Assembly (NCBI GenBank): GCA_003987725.1
Contig: RXJH01000004.1
Location: 404,395 to 468,394 of the forward strand
Origin: Hyphomicrobium sp.
GTDB taxonomy: Bacteria; Pseudomonadota; Alphaproteobacteria; Rhizobiales; Hyphomicrobiaceae
Reading direction: 5' to 3'
Length of the DNA stretch: 64,000 nt
The translations under genes were made by a program, and so were the position numbers. Positions 9,092 through 18,423 of the stretch are shown in pieces. The notes beneath the pieces are model-generated. The model saw nothing but the letters and a program-made list of their open reading frames with translations, was not told the origin of the DNA and did not search any database. Position 1 is the stretch's first letter; each line of letters starts with the position of its first letter.

Positions 9092-10126
9092 TCAGGCTGC
9101 CTTCTCTTGCTTCTCGGTCCATTTGCCGAGCGCAGCGAGGCTGTTCATCTTGGCGCGATGCGTGAAGGCGCGCTGACCGGCTGCGACGTTCTCCGGCTTT
9201 CCGCCCCAGGCCTGGATCGCTGCGGCCTGCAGCGCACGACCGTAGGAGAACGTCAGCGGCCACGGCAACGGGCCGGACGCGTTCATCAGCGACAGGTGCT
9301 GAGTTGCCGCCTCGTCGGACTGGCCGCCCGACAGGAAGGCAATACCCGGAACCGCTGACGGCACCGTTTCCTTCAGGCACTTGATTGTCTTTTCCGCGAC
9401 TTCGGCCGCGCTCGCCTGCTTCGGCGATTTCTGGCCTGCGATGACCATGTTCGGCTTCAGGATGATGCCTTCGAGTTCCACGCGCGCGTCGTAGAGCTCG
9501 CGGAACACGGTGCGCAGCGTCCATGCCGTCACGCGGTAGCATTCGTCGATGTCGTGGCCCGAATGCGGGCCGTCCATCAGCACTTCAGGCTCGACGATCG
9601 GAACGATGCCCGCTTCCTGGGCGAGAGCTGCGTACCGTGCGAGCGCGTGCGCGTTGGCCTTGACGCAGTTCCAGCTCGGCAGGCCGTCGGCGATGGTGAT
9701 GACGCCACGCCACTTCGCAAAGCGTGCGCCGAGCTTATGGTACTCGGCGAAGCGTTCACGCAGGCCGTCGAGGCCTTCGGTGATCGTTTCGATCTTCGAC
9801 GTCGGGCCGGCGAGCGGCTTGGCGCCGACGTCGACCTTGATGCCCGGAATGGAGCCTGCGGCTTTCATGATGTCGACGAGGGGCGTGCCGTCCTTGGCCT
9901 TCTGCCGCAGCGTCTCGTCATAAAGAATGACGCCGGAAACGTAGTTCTTCATGCCCTCCGTCGCGCGGAACAGCATCTCGCGGTAATCGCGGCGGCTGTC
10001 CTCGGTCGAGGCGAGCTTGATCGTGTCGAAGCGCTTCTTGATCGTGCTCGTGCTTTCATCGGCAGCGAGAATGCCTTTGCCAGGCGCAACGAGGGCGCGG
10101 GCAATATCCTCAAGTTTGTCGCTCAT
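9092..10126 (-). CDS. Class I fructose-bisphosphate aldolase
   Basis: A 344-residue class I (Schiff-base) aldolase cleaving fructose-1,6-bisphosphate to DHAP and glyceraldehyde-3-phosphate in the cytosol. Family motifs include GKGILAADEST near the N-terminus, GASP-type loops and the active-site lysine in GIILKPNMV. The frame extends upstream, but I place the start at MSDKLEDIAR (10126) because GGAGG sits 5 bases before it. It lies downstream of gap in the same direction, matching consecutive glycolytic/gluconeogenic or Calvin-type steps. Class I aldolases are the less common type in bacteria but frequent in this order. Confidence 0.95.
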   Translation of the reverse strand: MSDKLEDIARALVAPGKGILAADESTSTIKKRFDTIKLASTEDSRRDYREMLFRATEGMKNYVSGVILYDETLRQKAKDGTPLVDIMKAAGSIPGIKVDVGAKPLAGPTSKIETITEGLDGLRERFAEYHKLGARFAKWRGVITIADGLPSWNCVKANAHALARYAALAQEAGIVPIVEPEVLMDGPHSGHDIDECYRVTAWTLRTVFRELYDARVELEGIILKPNMVIAGQKSPKQASAAEVAEKTIKCLKETVPSAVPGIAFLSGGQSDEAATQHLSLMNASGPLPWPLTFSYGRALQAAAIQAWGGKPENVAAGQRAFTHRAKMNSLAALGKWTEKQEKAA

Positions 10127-10166
10127 TTTTGCCTCCGTAGGCGTTTTCAATCCCTACTCGTGAAAA

Positions 10167-10189
10167 CGGGCGCCGTTTCACAGCGCCCG
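10167..10189 (-). other. Hairpin in the gap-fba spacer
   Basis: A 7-bp GC stem (CGGGCGC / GCGCCCG) with a 9-base loop sits between the gap stop and the fba ribosome-binding site. A competing pairing of GTGAAA with TTTCAC overlaps it. There is no T-run, so it may be a processing or mRNA-stability element, or a partial attenuator that sets different levels of the two enzymes. Confidence 0.35.
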
Positions 10190-10201
10190 CCTGGAATTCC
10201 A

Positions 10202-11212
10202 TCAAATCAGCTTGGCCATCGCGACTGCGGTGTCGGCCATGCGGTTCGAAAAGCCCCATTCGTTGTCGTACCACGAGACAACGCGGACGAAGTTCCCGTC
10301 GATCACCTTGGTTTGATCGAGAGCAACCGTCGATGACGCGGCATCGTGGTTCAAGTCCATGGAAACGAGCTTTTCGCTGGTCGTCGCCAGAATGCCGGCG
10401 AGGCGGTTCGACTTCGACGCTTCGATGAGGGCGTTATTGACTTCCTCGGCCGTCGTATTCCGCTTGGCGACAAACTTGAAATCGACCAGCGAGACGTTCG
10501 GCGTCGGCACGCGCATCGAGGCGCCGTCGAGCTTGCCATTCAGATCCGGGATGACCAGGCCGACCGCTTTCGCGGCGCCGGTCGTCGTTGGGATGATGTT
10601 CAACGCAGCGGCACGGCCGCGATAGAGATCCTTGTGCAGGGTGTCGAGCGTCGGCTGATCGCCGGTGTAGGAATGGATCGTCGTCATGAAGCCGTGCTGG
10701 ACGCCGATGATGTCGTGCAGGACGTGCACGACCGGAGCGAGGCAGTTCGTCGTGCACGATGCGTTCGAGACGACGACGTGATCCTTCGTCAGCTTGTCGT
10801 CATTGACGCCGTAGACGACCGTCAGGTCGGCGTTGTCGGCGGGCGCGGAGACGAGCACGCGCTTCGCACCGGCATCGAGGTGCGCCTTCGCCTTCTCTTT
10901 CGACGTGAAGATGCCCGTGCACTCGAACGCGATATCGACGCCGAGGGCTTTGTGCGGAAGCTCCGCCGGGTTCTTGATCGCGGTGACCTTGATCGGTCCG
11001 CTGCCCGCATCGATCGTGTCGCCGGAGACCTTCACTTCTTTCGGATACCGTCCATGCACGCTGTCATAACGCAGCAGATGGGCGTTCGTTTCTACGGGGC
11101 CGAGATCATTGATGGCGACGACTTCAATATCCGTGCGTCCACTCTCGATGATTGCGCGCAGCACGTTACGACCGATGCGGCCGAAACCGTTGATCGCCAC
11201 CTTCACAGTCAT
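10202..11212 (-). CDS. gap: Type I glyceraldehyde-3-phosphate dehydrogenase
   Basis: A 336-residue NAD(P)-dependent dehydrogenase interconverting glyceraldehyde-3-phosphate and 1,3-bisphosphoglycerate. The Rossmann motif NGFGRIGRNVLR is at the N-terminus, the active-site Cys is in SNASCTTNCLAP, and the phosphate-site motifs TTIHSYTGDQ and NIIPTTTGAAKA follow. The C-terminus has the typical SWYDNEWGFSNRM. The start is fixed by GGAGGA about 8 bases upstream. It heads an operon with the class I aldolase. Confidence 0.97.
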   Translation of the reverse strand: MTVKVAINGFGRIGRNVLRAIIESGRTDIEVVAINDLGPVETNAHLLRYDSVHGRYPKEVKVSGDTIDAGSGPIKVTAIKNPAELPHKALGVDIAFECTGIFTSKEKAKAHLDAGAKRVLVSAPADNADLTVVYGVNDDKLTKDHVVVSNASCTTNCLAPVVHVLHDIIGVQHGFMTTIHSYTGDQPTLDTLHKDLYRGRAAALNIIPTTTGAAKAVGLVIPDLNGKLDGASMRVPTPNVSLVDFKFVAKRNTTAEEVNNALIEASKSNRLAGILATTSEKLVSMDLNHDAASSTVALDQTKVIDGNFVRVVSWYDNEWGFSNRMADTAVAMAKLI

Positions 11213-11494
11213 TCTCGGGGGTCCTCCGGGGTAAGAGATTTATGCTTGATCTGACGAGATACCGTCTTGATCGCCGTTATCGCCAGGAATTGCGGGTCTT
11301 TAACGTCAGTTGGTGGCCCGCTGTCAATCAAATAGCCCTTGCGATTGGAGTTACGGCCGCGCAAATCTTTTCGTTCAATAGGGTACAAACACGGTCTCGT
11401 TTATTGACGTCGTTTACCTTCGCCACGTAACGTAGGCGGCGGCTAAAGGTGATAGGTGCGTCAATCGTGTCGCCCGAGAGGGCGATTAGAGGCC
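11213..11494. other. Divergent promoter region between gap and the zapA cluster
   Basis: 282 bases separating divergent genes. It is somewhat AT-richer than its neighbours and must hold the gap promoter and the promoter of the coiled-coil/zapA unit. No operator or hairpin could be assigned. Confidence 0.5.
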
Positions 11495-11716
11495 ATGACT
11501 GAACGCAACACCGTCAAGATCAAGCGCGGGGAAGAGGTCAAACCTGCCCGCAAACCGATGGGAGACGTTGAACTCCGGTCGGAAAACGCGCGCCTGCGTG
11601 CCGAGTTAGCGGCCGCGCATCAGCGCATCGCGGAGCTCGAGCAGCGGTCGGCGGATGCCCTCAACCGCATTGATTGGGCGCTCGATTCGCTTCATAGTCT
11701 GCGCGAGAGCGGTTGA
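11495..11716 (+). CDS. Small coiled-coil protein upstream of zapA (DUF4164-like)
   Basis: A 73-residue protein: a basic N-terminus (about residues 1-25), then a heptad-rich coiled coil with RSENARLRAELAAAHQRIAE. Start chosen at the ATG of MTERNTVKIKRG; the frame is open further upstream but lacks family character there. It sits 45 bases before zapA. A short coiled-coil protein (DUF4164) occupies this place in other Hyphomicrobiales, and I infer a structural partner of ZapA, though family membership is from position and style only. Confidence 0.7.
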   Translation: MTERNTVKIKRGEEVKPARKPMGDVELRSENARLRAELAAAHQRIAELEQRSADALNRIDWALDSLHSLRESG

Positions 11717-11761
11717 CTGTGCGCGTCGTTCAGGCGGAGAGCGGCGAAGCTGCCGGATAGA

Positions 11762-12100
11762 ATGGCCGAAGTCCCGTTCACCTTCAATCAACGCACCTAT
11801 CGCTTCTCGTGCGAAGAGCACGATGCGCGGCGTCTCACGGATATCGTCGATTATCTCAGTTCCAAGCTCGATGGCCTGCTGCAGGAGCACGGCGCCGTCG
11901 GCGACGAGCGGCTTATCCTCATGGCCGCCCTCATGGTGACCGACGAGCTGTTTGACGCCCGGGCGGACGTGGACGAGCTGCTTGAGGGTAGCGGGCCGGA
12001 GGTCCGGTCGGCCGCCATTCGCAGCATCGAGGCAGAGGACGCCGGTTCCGATCACGAGGACGAAGACATCGAGCCCGTGAGGCGGCGAGCCAAAGGCTAG
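11762..12100 (+). CDS. zapA: Cell division protein ZapA
   Basis: A 112-residue FtsZ-associated protein that bundles FtsZ protofilaments at midcell. The N-terminal globular head has the pattern VPFTFNQRTYRFSCEEHDARRL, matching ZapA's VTVNGR.Y...C..G.E..L. A helix follows (LTDIVDYLSSKLDGL, ERLILMAALMVTDEL) that forms the dimer and tetramer coiled coil. The C-terminal 30 residues are acidic and then basic, an alphaproteobacterial extension. It lies just upstream of 6S RNA and the cyclo-ligase gene, the same order as in many proteobacteria. Confidence 0.9.
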   Translation: MAEVPFTFNQRTYRFSCEEHDARRLTDIVDYLSSKLDGLLQEHGAVGDERLILMAALMVTDELFDARADVDELLEGSGPEVRSAAIRSIEAEDAGSDHEDEDIEPVRRRAKG

Positions 12101-12175
12101 TGCGTGCCCGGGACGGCGTTTCCGAGGATAGAGCCCGTCTGGCCCTGGATTTTTCCCGGTATCTCGCCTAAGTCA

Positions 12176-12335
12176 GGGGGGCTGCGGGGCTCGTCAGGGA
12201 CAAATGACCCGGGGGCCTATAAGATCCGCACGGGTGCTGTCCCTGTCCGGAGCCGTGGCTTCGGACATATGGTGCCCACCTACGCTCGTAGGGACCACGC
12301 GGGATCATGTTCCCAACGGCCTTCGCGGCATTTTC
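12176..12335 (+). ncRNA. ssrS: 6S RNA
   Basis: 6S RNA binds sigma-70 holoenzyme and represses housekeeping promoters in stationary phase. It is recognised by place (between zapA and the 5-formyl-THF cyclo-ligase gene) and by structure. The 5' arm 12181-12194 pairs with 12316-12329 (one mismatch, several G-U) as closing stem. GATCCGC near 12224 pairs with GCGGGATC near 12298. CCTAC-GCTC-GTAGG near 12280 gives the small 3' hairpin of the central bubble. GTCCGGAGCC/GGCTTCGGAC near 12246-12268 forms the apical hairpin. The ends are approximate. A TATAAG at about 12218 lies inside the RNA and is probably not its promoter. Confidence 0.82.
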
Positions 12336-12372
12336 TTTTTCGACGGATAGAGCGGTTTTGACTTCGGACGTT

Positions 12373-12948
12373 ATGCCAGACGCCAAAAAAGAGTTGCGGG
12401 CCGAAGCGTTTCGCCGGCGGAAAGCGGCCTTTGAGCGTCACGGAGCGGAGGCGAGCCGGAAGATTGCGGCCCAGGGCCTCGATTTTCTGGGCATCAAGCC
12501 GGATGTAGTCGTCTCGGGTTTCGCGGCGATCCGCGACGAGATCAATCCGGCGCCGCTGATGGCCTGGCTGCAGGCCGAAGGTTTCAAACTGGCGCTTCCG
12601 GTCATGCAGGGGCGCGGAAAGCCGCTTCTGATGCGGTCGTGGTCGCCGGGCGATGCGATGGCGCCGGCGCAGTGGGGTATCGCGGAGCCGCTCGACGACA
12701 AACCGGCGGTCGATCCGGATGTCCTTCTGGTGCCGCTTCTGGCGTTCGACGCTAGGGGTTACAGGCTCGGCTACGGCGGGGGCTTTTACGACCGGACGCT
12801 GCGGCGATTAAGGCAGTTGAAGCGCGTCGTCGCCGTGGGTGTCGCCTACGATGAACAAAGGGTCGACGTGGTCCCAGCCGAAAGCTATGACGAGAAACTC
12901 GATTGGGTACTGACGCCCTCGGGCCCGCAACGTTGTTTCGATCCTTGA
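12373..12948 (+). CDS. 5-formyltetrahydrofolate cyclo-ligase
   Basis: A 191-residue enzyme converting 5-formyl-THF to 5,10-methenyl-THF with ATP. The ligand-binding motif GYRLGYGGGFYDRTLRRL is near residue 135, preceded by LLVPLLAFDARG, both diagnostic. I start at MPDAKKELR because the longer frame would begin inside the 3' end of 6S RNA; the ribosome-binding site is weak, and co-transcription with 6S RNA, as seen for ygfA in enterics, is likely. Folate one-carbon enzymes are central in methylotrophs. Confidence 0.93.
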   Translation: MPDAKKELRAEAFRRRKAAFERHGAEASRKIAAQGLDFLGIKPDVVVSGFAAIRDEINPAPLMAWLQAEGFKLALPVMQGRGKPLLMRSWSPGDAMAPAQWGIAEPLDDKPAVDPDVLLVPLLAFDARGYRLGYGGGFYDRTLRRLRQLKRVVAVGVAYDEQRVDVVPAESYDEKLDWVLTPSGPQRCFDP

Positions 12949-12961
12949 TCCGGAAGTCTTG

Positions 12962-13789
12962 ATGCGTCTCTTGTTTCTCGGCGATATCGTCGGTCGCCCG
13001 GGCCGAACGGTGGTTTGCGATGCGTTGCCGGGATTGATCAAACGCTATGGGCTGGATTTCGTCGTGATCAACGGCGAAAATTCGGCTGGCGGTTTCGGAA
13101 TAACCGAGACGATCCTCAATGATCTGATCGACGCGGGCGCCGATTGCGTGACGCTCGGCAATCATTCGTTCGACCAGAAAGAGGCGCTGGTTTTCATCGA
13201 GCGTCACGAGCGGCTGATCCGCCCGCTGAATTATCCGAAGGGAACGCCGGGACGGGGCGCGACTTTGCTCAAGGCGAAGAGCGGGGCGGACGTGCTCGTG
13301 ATCAATGCGATGGGTCGTGTTTTCATGACCGAGCTCGACTGCCCGTTTCGTGCCGTCGATAATGAGATTTCAGCCTGCGCACTGAAGCACGGAGCTGATG
13401 CGATTCTGATCGACTTTCACGCGGAAGCGACGAGCGAGAAGCAGGCGATGGGTCTCTTCCTCGATGGACGCGTCAGCGTCGTTGTCGGGACGCACACGCA
13501 CACGCCAACGGCGGATGCCCGCATACTTTCGAGCGGCACGGCCTATATGTCGGATGCGGGCATGTGCGGCGACTACAACTCGGTGCTCGGCATGGACCCT
13601 GAGGAGCCGATCAACCGGTTTTTGACCCGGATTCCGCGGGGCCGGTACGAGCCTGCCGTCGGTCCCGGAACGATTTCGGGATTTGCCGTCGATATCGACG
13701 ACAAAACAGGCTTGGCCGTGAACGCCGGGCCTTTGCGCATAGGGCCGCACCTCGAGCCGGTCGTTCCATCGTTCTGGTCGGGCGCCTGA
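12962..13789 (+). CDS. YmdB-family metallophosphoesterase
   Basis: A 275-residue metal-dependent phosphodiesterase of the YmdB family; the Bacillus homologue hydrolyses 2',3'-cAMP. Motifs: MRLLFLGDIVGRPGR at the start, NGENSAGG, GNHSFDQKE, DFHAEATSEK and GTHTHTPTADARIL. I use the ATG at 12962 rather than the TTG one codon earlier; GGAAG lies about 6 bases upstream. It follows the cyclo-ligase gene by 13 bases, so the two form an operon. Confidence 0.92.
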   Translation: MRLLFLGDIVGRPGRTVVCDALPGLIKRYGLDFVVINGENSAGGFGITETILNDLIDAGADCVTLGNHSFDQKEALVFIERHERLIRPLNYPKGTPGRGATLLKAKSGADVLVINAMGRVFMTELDCPFRAVDNEISACALKHGADAILIDFHAEATSEKQAMGLFLDGRVSVVVGTHTHTPTADARILSSGTAYMSDAGMCGDYNSVLGMDPEEPINRFLTRIPRGRYEPAVGPGTISGFAVDIDDKTGLAVNAGPLRIGPHLEPVVPSFWSGA

Positions 13790-13885
13790 AGGTAGCTCGC
13801 CGCCTACGTCTTGACCGGCGCCCGGCCGTTGCGCAAAAGACGGACTTCAGTCGAGCGCAATTTTTCAAGTCGAGCGAGCACGAGC

Positions 13886-14635
13886 ATGGCCGGCCATTCG
13901 CAATTCAAGAACATCATGCACCGCAAGGGCAAGCAGGACGCGATGCGTTCGAAGCTCTTTGCGAAGCTTGCGCGCGAGATCACGGTTGCCGCGAAGTCGG
14001 GGACGCCCGATCCCACCATGAATCCGAGACTGCGCCTCGCGATCCAGGAAGCGCGCGCCGAGAACATGCCGAAGGATAACATCGAGCGCGCCATCAAGAA
14101 GGCGCAAGGCGGCGATCTCGCGAACTATGAAGAGGTCCGCTACGAGGGCTATGCGCCCGGCGGTGTTGCCGTGATCGTCGAAGCACTCACGGATAATCGC
14201 AACCGGACAGGCGGCGTTGTCCGAAGCGTATTCACGAAATTCAACGGCAATCTCGGTGCGACCGGCGCCGTCGGACATATGTTCAATCATATCGGCGAGA
14301 TCACCTACAAAGCTGCCGCCGGTTCCGCGGAGACCATTCTCGATGCCGCGATCGAGGCCGGTGCGGATGACGTGCAATCGGATGCCTCCGCACATGTGAT
14401 TTCCTGCGCGTTCGAATCCTTGGGCACGGTCGCGGGGGAACTCGAAAAGAAGCTTGGTGAACCCGAAAGTGTCAAAGCGATCTGGAAGCCGAACCTCACG
14501 ACACCCGTCGATGAGGACAATGCCCAGTCGATCATGAAATTGCTGGCGGCTCTCGAGGATGACGACGACGTGCAGAACGTCTTCGCCAATTTCGAGATTT
14601 CGGATGAGGTCATGAAGAAGCTGACCGCGGCCTAG
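13886..14635 (+). CDS. yebC: YebC/PmpR family protein (TACO1 family)
   Basis: A 249-residue member of the YebC family, known as transcription regulators (PmpR) and, for some members, translation factors that relieve ribosome stalling at proline runs. It opens with the signature [19 protein letters not shown] and continues with [24 protein letters not shown] and [14 protein letters not shown]. Start chosen at MAGHSQ, where every family member starts, although the frame is open 25 codons earlier. It precedes the ruv cluster, a common placement. Confidence 0.95.
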   Translation: MAGHSQFKNIMHRKGKQDAMRSKLFAKLAREITVAAKSGTPDPTMNPRLRLAIQEARAENMPKDNIERAIKKAQGGDLANYEEVRYEGYAPGGVAVIVEALTDNRNRTGGVVRSVFTKFNGNLGATGAVGHMFNHIGEITYKAAAGSAETILDAAIEAGADDVQSDASAHVISCAFESLGTVAGELEKKLGEPESVKAIWKPNLTTPVDEDNAQSIMKLLAALEDDDDVQNVFANFEISDEVMKKLTAA

Positions 14636-14649
14636 GTCCTGCGCTGCCG

Positions 14650-14967
14650 CTATTCTCCGGAATAGAATATCCCGAACACGGCATAGACGAGGCCCGCAAG
14701 GATCATCAGCAGGCCGACGATCCCCGCGAGCTGAGCCATGGCGTTGCGAAAGTTCGCGGCCGCGCGCTTCTTCGCGGGCTTCGGCGCGCCGGCGGGAACT
14801 TTCGCCGCCGGATTTTTCAAAAGTTTGTTAACGGCGGCTTCGGTCGTTGCTGCTGCAATTTCGGCGGACGCGCTGTTACGCCGGGACCATCGAAAGAGCC
14901 AGAAACCGGCAAAAATCAGTAATATGCCCGCCACAATCCAGAGGGGATGTGCAAATGCGGCGTCCAT
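14650..14967 (-). CDS. Hypothetical small membrane protein, two helices
   Basis: A 105-residue protein with a helix near residues 7-25 (LWIVAGILLIFAGFWLF) and another near 78-100 (AGIVGLLMILAGLVYAVFG). A basic, Ala/Pro/Lys-rich loop lies between them. It converges on yebC with only 14 bases between stops and no visible terminator. I recognise no family. Codon use and membrane pattern support a real gene. Confidence 0.6.
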   Translation of the reverse strand: MDAAFAHPLWIVAGILLIFAGFWLFRWSRRNSASAEIAAATTEAAVNKLLKNPAAKVPAGAPKPAKKRAAANFRNAMAQLAGIVGLLMILAGLVYAVFGIFYSGE

Positions 14968-15130
14968 GACTTCCTCGCCGGTTGGGTTGGTTATGAAGAT
15001 GCTGGTTGATCGGCAACACTAAAGCCCAAATCTCGGGTTCTGACGAGGGCTGTCCATGGTGGGAGGGGCTATCGCCCGCCTCGCCAAAAAAGTTATGATT
15101 GCTGCACATGTTGCGTACGAGGGGGAGTTA

Positions 15131-17236
15131 ATGGCGGCGGACGGACCATCGGGGGCAAGGGGCCGGGTTCGCGTCGGATTGGTCGTCGTCCATGGCGTCG
15201 GTGAGACTGAGCCCGGATATTGCGTCAACGCCGTTCTCGATACGCTGGCCTCGACGAGGCCGGGCTACAGCGTTTCCCCCGCCAACGAATACAACCGGAT
15301 AGCCGAGCCCGAGGCCGGGTCGCCACCGCCGGTCTTTCCCGTCATTCGTCGCGGCGCCGCGCACACGAGCGGCATCGAGATCGAGGCGGTGGAACTGCAC
15401 TGGGCCGATCTGACCACGGTTCAGGAAGGCCGCGTCAACACGCTGCTTCAGCTCTTCCGGGTCATCTTCGAATCCCATCACCTTGTGGACGCGATGCTCG
15501 ACCGTTCGCGGGATGCGATCTCGTGGCTGCTCAGAAAGATATTATGGGTTGCCGGGTGGCTCATTCGCGGACCGAGCGCGGCACTGACGATCGTGACGTC
15601 GGTGATCTGCGGTCTTTTCCTTTTCGAGCCAGCGACGCTGACGACCGATGTGGTGGATGTCAGATCGCAGGTGCTGATCGTGACGGCGTTGATCTTCGTG
15701 GCGTCGCTTTATGTCTTCTACCGCATTACGCGACAGCAGGATTACTCGTGGTACGACACCGTATTCTGGCTCGGGGTCGCGGCGCTCGCGGTGTTCGGTC
15801 TGACGTTTTACGATGTGCTGTTGCCGCTGCTTAAAAACGTTCCTGATCTCGAAATGGGTCCGGAGCGCGGAGTTGGCGCGCAGGCGGTGGATTGTGCCGT
15901 CGCCGGATCGTCAGCGGCTGCCTGCTACATCAACGGACTTTACAAGGTCATCATCTGGGGCTGGCGCATTTGGGGCGGGATCATGCTGTTCGCCACGGCG
16001 CTGCTCGGCGTTGCTTATCTGCGCGCCTTGAAAACGGGAGATCGCTCGCGGCTTGCGACGGTCTCGACAAGCATCGCCATTTTGATCATGCAATTCCTGC
16101 TCTGGACGACGGTCGTCGTCAGCGCGATCTATCCGATCCTCAATCGCGCCGAGACGATAACGACCCTCAAGGAAGCGAAGCCGTTCATAGAGCGTGCGAT
16201 CGAGGCGCATCAGATCGACAGGAACAGCGCCGTCGCCAAGCTCGTGCAGGTTCCCAATATCGAACTCGACTGGATCGGCCGCTTCAAGTTCATCTTCGCG
16301 GCGGCCGCTCTCACGGTAATGCTCTTCATCATCGGCGGCGGCATTTTGATCGAGCTCAGGCATTTGCGGGCACGACGAGGCCTTTCCGACCTCGAGCAGA
16401 CGGCGCGGAACATGCCGAGACTGCTGTTCAATCCTTTCCTGGTTGCGCTGCTGATCGTCGCTTTCATCGTCGTCTTTGCGTTGGTGTTCGTGCAGCCCTA
16501 TCTCGACAGCAACCATGTCTTCGTAAAGCTTCGAAGCTATATTCTTCCGGTCGCGGCCGTCGTCGCGCTGGCGCTGCCGTTCTTCTTCGGGCGGCGTATT
16601 GCGAACGTCGTGAACGTCGCGCGCGATCTGATCGACCATCACTATCAGCCGCGGCAGGAAACTGCGGCGTACTTCATCCCGTCAGCATTTCGCTCGCGGT
16701 TCCGGCATTTGCGGCGGGAGCGCATCCAGGGGCGGCTCAATCTCGTTCTCGAGCACTTCGTTCAGAACCAAGGCTACGATGGCGTGATTTTCCTGGCGCA
16801 CAGCCAGGGCTCGGTCATCGTGTATGACTTCCTGCGCGATAACGGCCCGCACTACACGCGGCTGGGCGACGCTTCGCCGGCGCTGCTGACCTTCGGCTCG
16901 CCGCTCGGCACGCTCTATCAAAAGTATTTCCATGAATACTCGGCGTCGAAGGGGGCGCCTCTCGGCATCGCCGCCAGCCTCAAATGCTGGATCAATCTCT
17001 ATCGCGTCGACGATTACATCGGCGGCCGCATCAACCCGCCCAGAGGCCTTCGCATCGATAACCACGTCATGGGGATCGGCGGGCATACGGGCTATTGGAC
17101 GGAGCCGGGCGTCGCCGAAGCGCTGGATGCGATCCTGACCGGCAAGGTTGCCGACGCGACGAAACCGCCGCCGCTGCCGCCGCCGCCGATGACGCCTTCG
17201 GCGCCCTATGCGGTTCGTGCTATGCGGAGAGCATGA
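15131..17236 (+). CDS. Membrane-embedded alpha/beta-hydrolase-like protein with split catalytic fold
   Basis: A 701-residue protein I do not recognise as a named family. The N-terminus has a beta-strand ending in HGVGE ([10 protein letters not shown], residues 16-25), typical of the oxyanion strand of lipase-like alpha/beta-hydrolases. Residues about 130-510 form six or more membrane helices. The fold resumes after them: FLAHSQGSV puts a nucleophile Ser at 558 in an AHSQG elbow, Asp627/628 (RVDDYIG) and His645 or His652 ([14 protein letters not shown]) are acid and base candidates. Start at MAADGPSG because GGGGGAG precedes it by 3 bases. Its stop overlaps the ruvC start by 4 bases. A lipid or ester substrate is a guess. 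Confidence 0.8.
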   Translation: MAADGPSGARGRVRVGLVVVHGVGETEPGYCVNAVLDTLASTRPGYSVSPANEYNRIAEPEAGSPPPVFPVIRRGAAHTSGIEIEAVELHWADLTTVQEGRVNTLLQLFRVIFESHHLVDAMLDRSRDAISWLLRKILWVAGWLIRGPSAALTIVTSVICGLFLFEPATLTTDVVDVRSQVLIVTALIFVASLYVFYRITRQQDYSWYDTVFWLGVAALAVFGLTFYDVLLPLLKNVPDLEMGPERGVGAQAVDCAVAGSSAAACYINGLYKVIIWGWRIWGGIMLFATALLGVAYLRALKTGDRSRLATVSTSIAILIMQFLLWTTVVVSAIYPILNRAETITTLKEAKPFIERAIEAHQIDRNSAVAKLVQVPNIELDWIGRFKFIFAAAALTVMLFIIGGGILIELRHLRARRGLSDLEQTARNMPRLLFNPFLVALLIVAFIVVFALVFVQPYLDSNHVFVKLRSYILPVAAVVALALPFFFGRRIANVVNVARDLIDHHYQPRQETAAYFIPSAFRSRFRHLRRERIQGRLNLVLEHFVQNQGYDGVIFLAHSQGSVIVYDFLRDNGPHYTRLGDASPALLTFGSPLGTLYQKYFHEYSASKGAPLGIAASLKCWINLYRVDDYIGGRINPPRGLRIDNHVMGIGGHTGYWTEPGVAEALDAILTGKVADATKPPPLPPPPMTPSAPYAVRAMRRA

Positions 17237-17760
17237 TTGGACGAACGATTCGCATTATCGGCATCGACCCCGGGTTGCGGCGCACGGGATGGGGCATCGT
17301 CGAAAGCGACGGCGTCCGGCTCGGTTACGTCGCGTCGGGCGTCATCACGCCCCCGAAGGACGATGATCTCGCCTACCGGCTTTCCGCGCTGTTCGACGCT
17401 GTGACGAGCGTCATCCAGAGTTTCAGTCCGTCCGAGGCTGCCGTCGAAGAGACGTTCGTCAACGAGAACCCGCGTTCGACGCTGAAGCTCGGGCAGGCGC
17501 GCGGCGCGGTTCTGCTCGCTCCGGCGCGGCTCGGTCTCAGGGTTGCGGAATACACGCCCAATTTGATCAAGAAGTCGGTCACCGGGGCGGGCCACGCCGA
17601 AAAGCAGCAGATCCAGGCGATGATCGGTTTTCTGCTGCCGAAGGCGACGTTCGGATGTGCGGACGAAGCCGATGCGCTCGCGATCGCCATTACGCATGCG
17701 CATCACCGCGTCAGCCGGCAGCGGCTGGCAACCGTTGCAACCAAGGTTCCGCAGTCATGA
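17233..17760 (+). CDS. ruvC: Holliday junction endonuclease RuvC
   Basis: A 175-residue resolvase that cuts Holliday junctions symmetrically in complex with RuvAB. The acidic catalytic set is visible: [14 protein letters not shown] (first Asp), [11 protein letters not shown] (Glu) and [16 protein letters not shown] (C-terminal Asp pair). The start ATG overlaps the stop of the upstream hydrolase gene (ATGA), with GGAGAG just before it, and its own stop overlaps the ruvA start the same way. The three genes are therefore translationally coupled. Confidence 0.96.
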   Translation: MIGRTIRIIGIDPGLRRTGWGIVESDGVRLGYVASGVITPPKDDDLAYRLSALFDAVTSVIQSFSPSEAAVEETFVNENPRSTLKLGQARGAVLLAPARLGLRVAEYTPNLIKKSVTGAGHAEKQQIQAMIGFLLPKATFGCADEADALAIAITHAHHRVSRQRLATVATKVPQS

Positions 17761-18380
17761 TCGGCAAGCTCAAGGGCAAGGTCGACGCGGTCGGCGAGAG
17801 CTTTCTCGTGATCGACGTCAACGGAGTCGGCTACGAGGTGCAGGCGTCATCGCGAACGCTGCGCAATTTGAAGCCCGGCGATAGTGTGTCCCTGACGATC
17901 GATACGCACGTGCGCGAGGACGCGATCCGGCTGTTCGGATTTCAGAGCGAACTCGAGCGGAGCTGGTTCCGGACTTTACAGTCCATTCAGGGCGTCGGAG
18001 CCAAAGTCGCGTTGAGCGTTCTCGGCGTGTTGGCGCCGCAGGAGATTGCCAGCGCCGTGGCGCTCGGCAACTGGGCGGCGGTCGAAGAGGCGCCGGGCGT
18101 CGGCAAGAAGCTGGCGCTGCGCATCGTCGCCGAGCTGAAGGACAAGGCCCCGGCGTTATCGCTCGGCGGTCATGCCCTTCCGACGGTTGGTACTGCGTCG
18201 TCGTCCGCGATCGAAGGACCTGCGGCCATGGCGTTTGCGGAAGCTCTCTCGGCGTTGACCAATCTCGGCTACAACCCAGCCCAGGCCAGTGCCGCTGTGG
18301 CCATTGCTTCGAAGGACCTAGGCCAAGAGGCGGATACGGCCGGGCTCATCAAGCGCAGTCTCAAGGAATTGGCTCGCTAG
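17757..18380 (+). CDS. ruvA: Holliday junction DNA helicase subunit RuvA
   Basis: A 207-residue subunit that binds four-way junctions and loads the RuvB motor. N-terminal OB-fold ([28 protein letters not shown]), then the two helix-hairpin-helix motifs ([17 protein letters not shown] and [21 protein letters not shown]), then a flexible linker and the C-terminal RuvB-binding domain ([19 protein letters not shown]). It starts at 17757 with a 4-base overlap with ruvC. Confidence 0.96.
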   Translation: MIGKLKGKVDAVGESFLVIDVNGVGYEVQASSRTLRNLKPGDSVSLTIDTHVREDAIRLFGFQSELERSWFRTLQSIQGVGAKVALSVLGVLAPQEIASAVALGNWAAVEEAPGVGKKLALRIVAELKDKAPALSLGGHALPTVGTASSSAIEGPAAMAFAEALSALTNLGYNPAQASAAVAIASKDLGQEADTAGLIKRSLKELAR

Positions 18381-18423
18381 CGGCCTGGAAACCGGCAAAA
18401 TCGATCAGAAACATCGGCTCATC

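Noticed and set aside
12218-12223. TATAAG as promoter of the cyclo-ligase gene
   Set aside because: It lies inside the pairing region of 6S RNA, so it is more likely part of that RNA.
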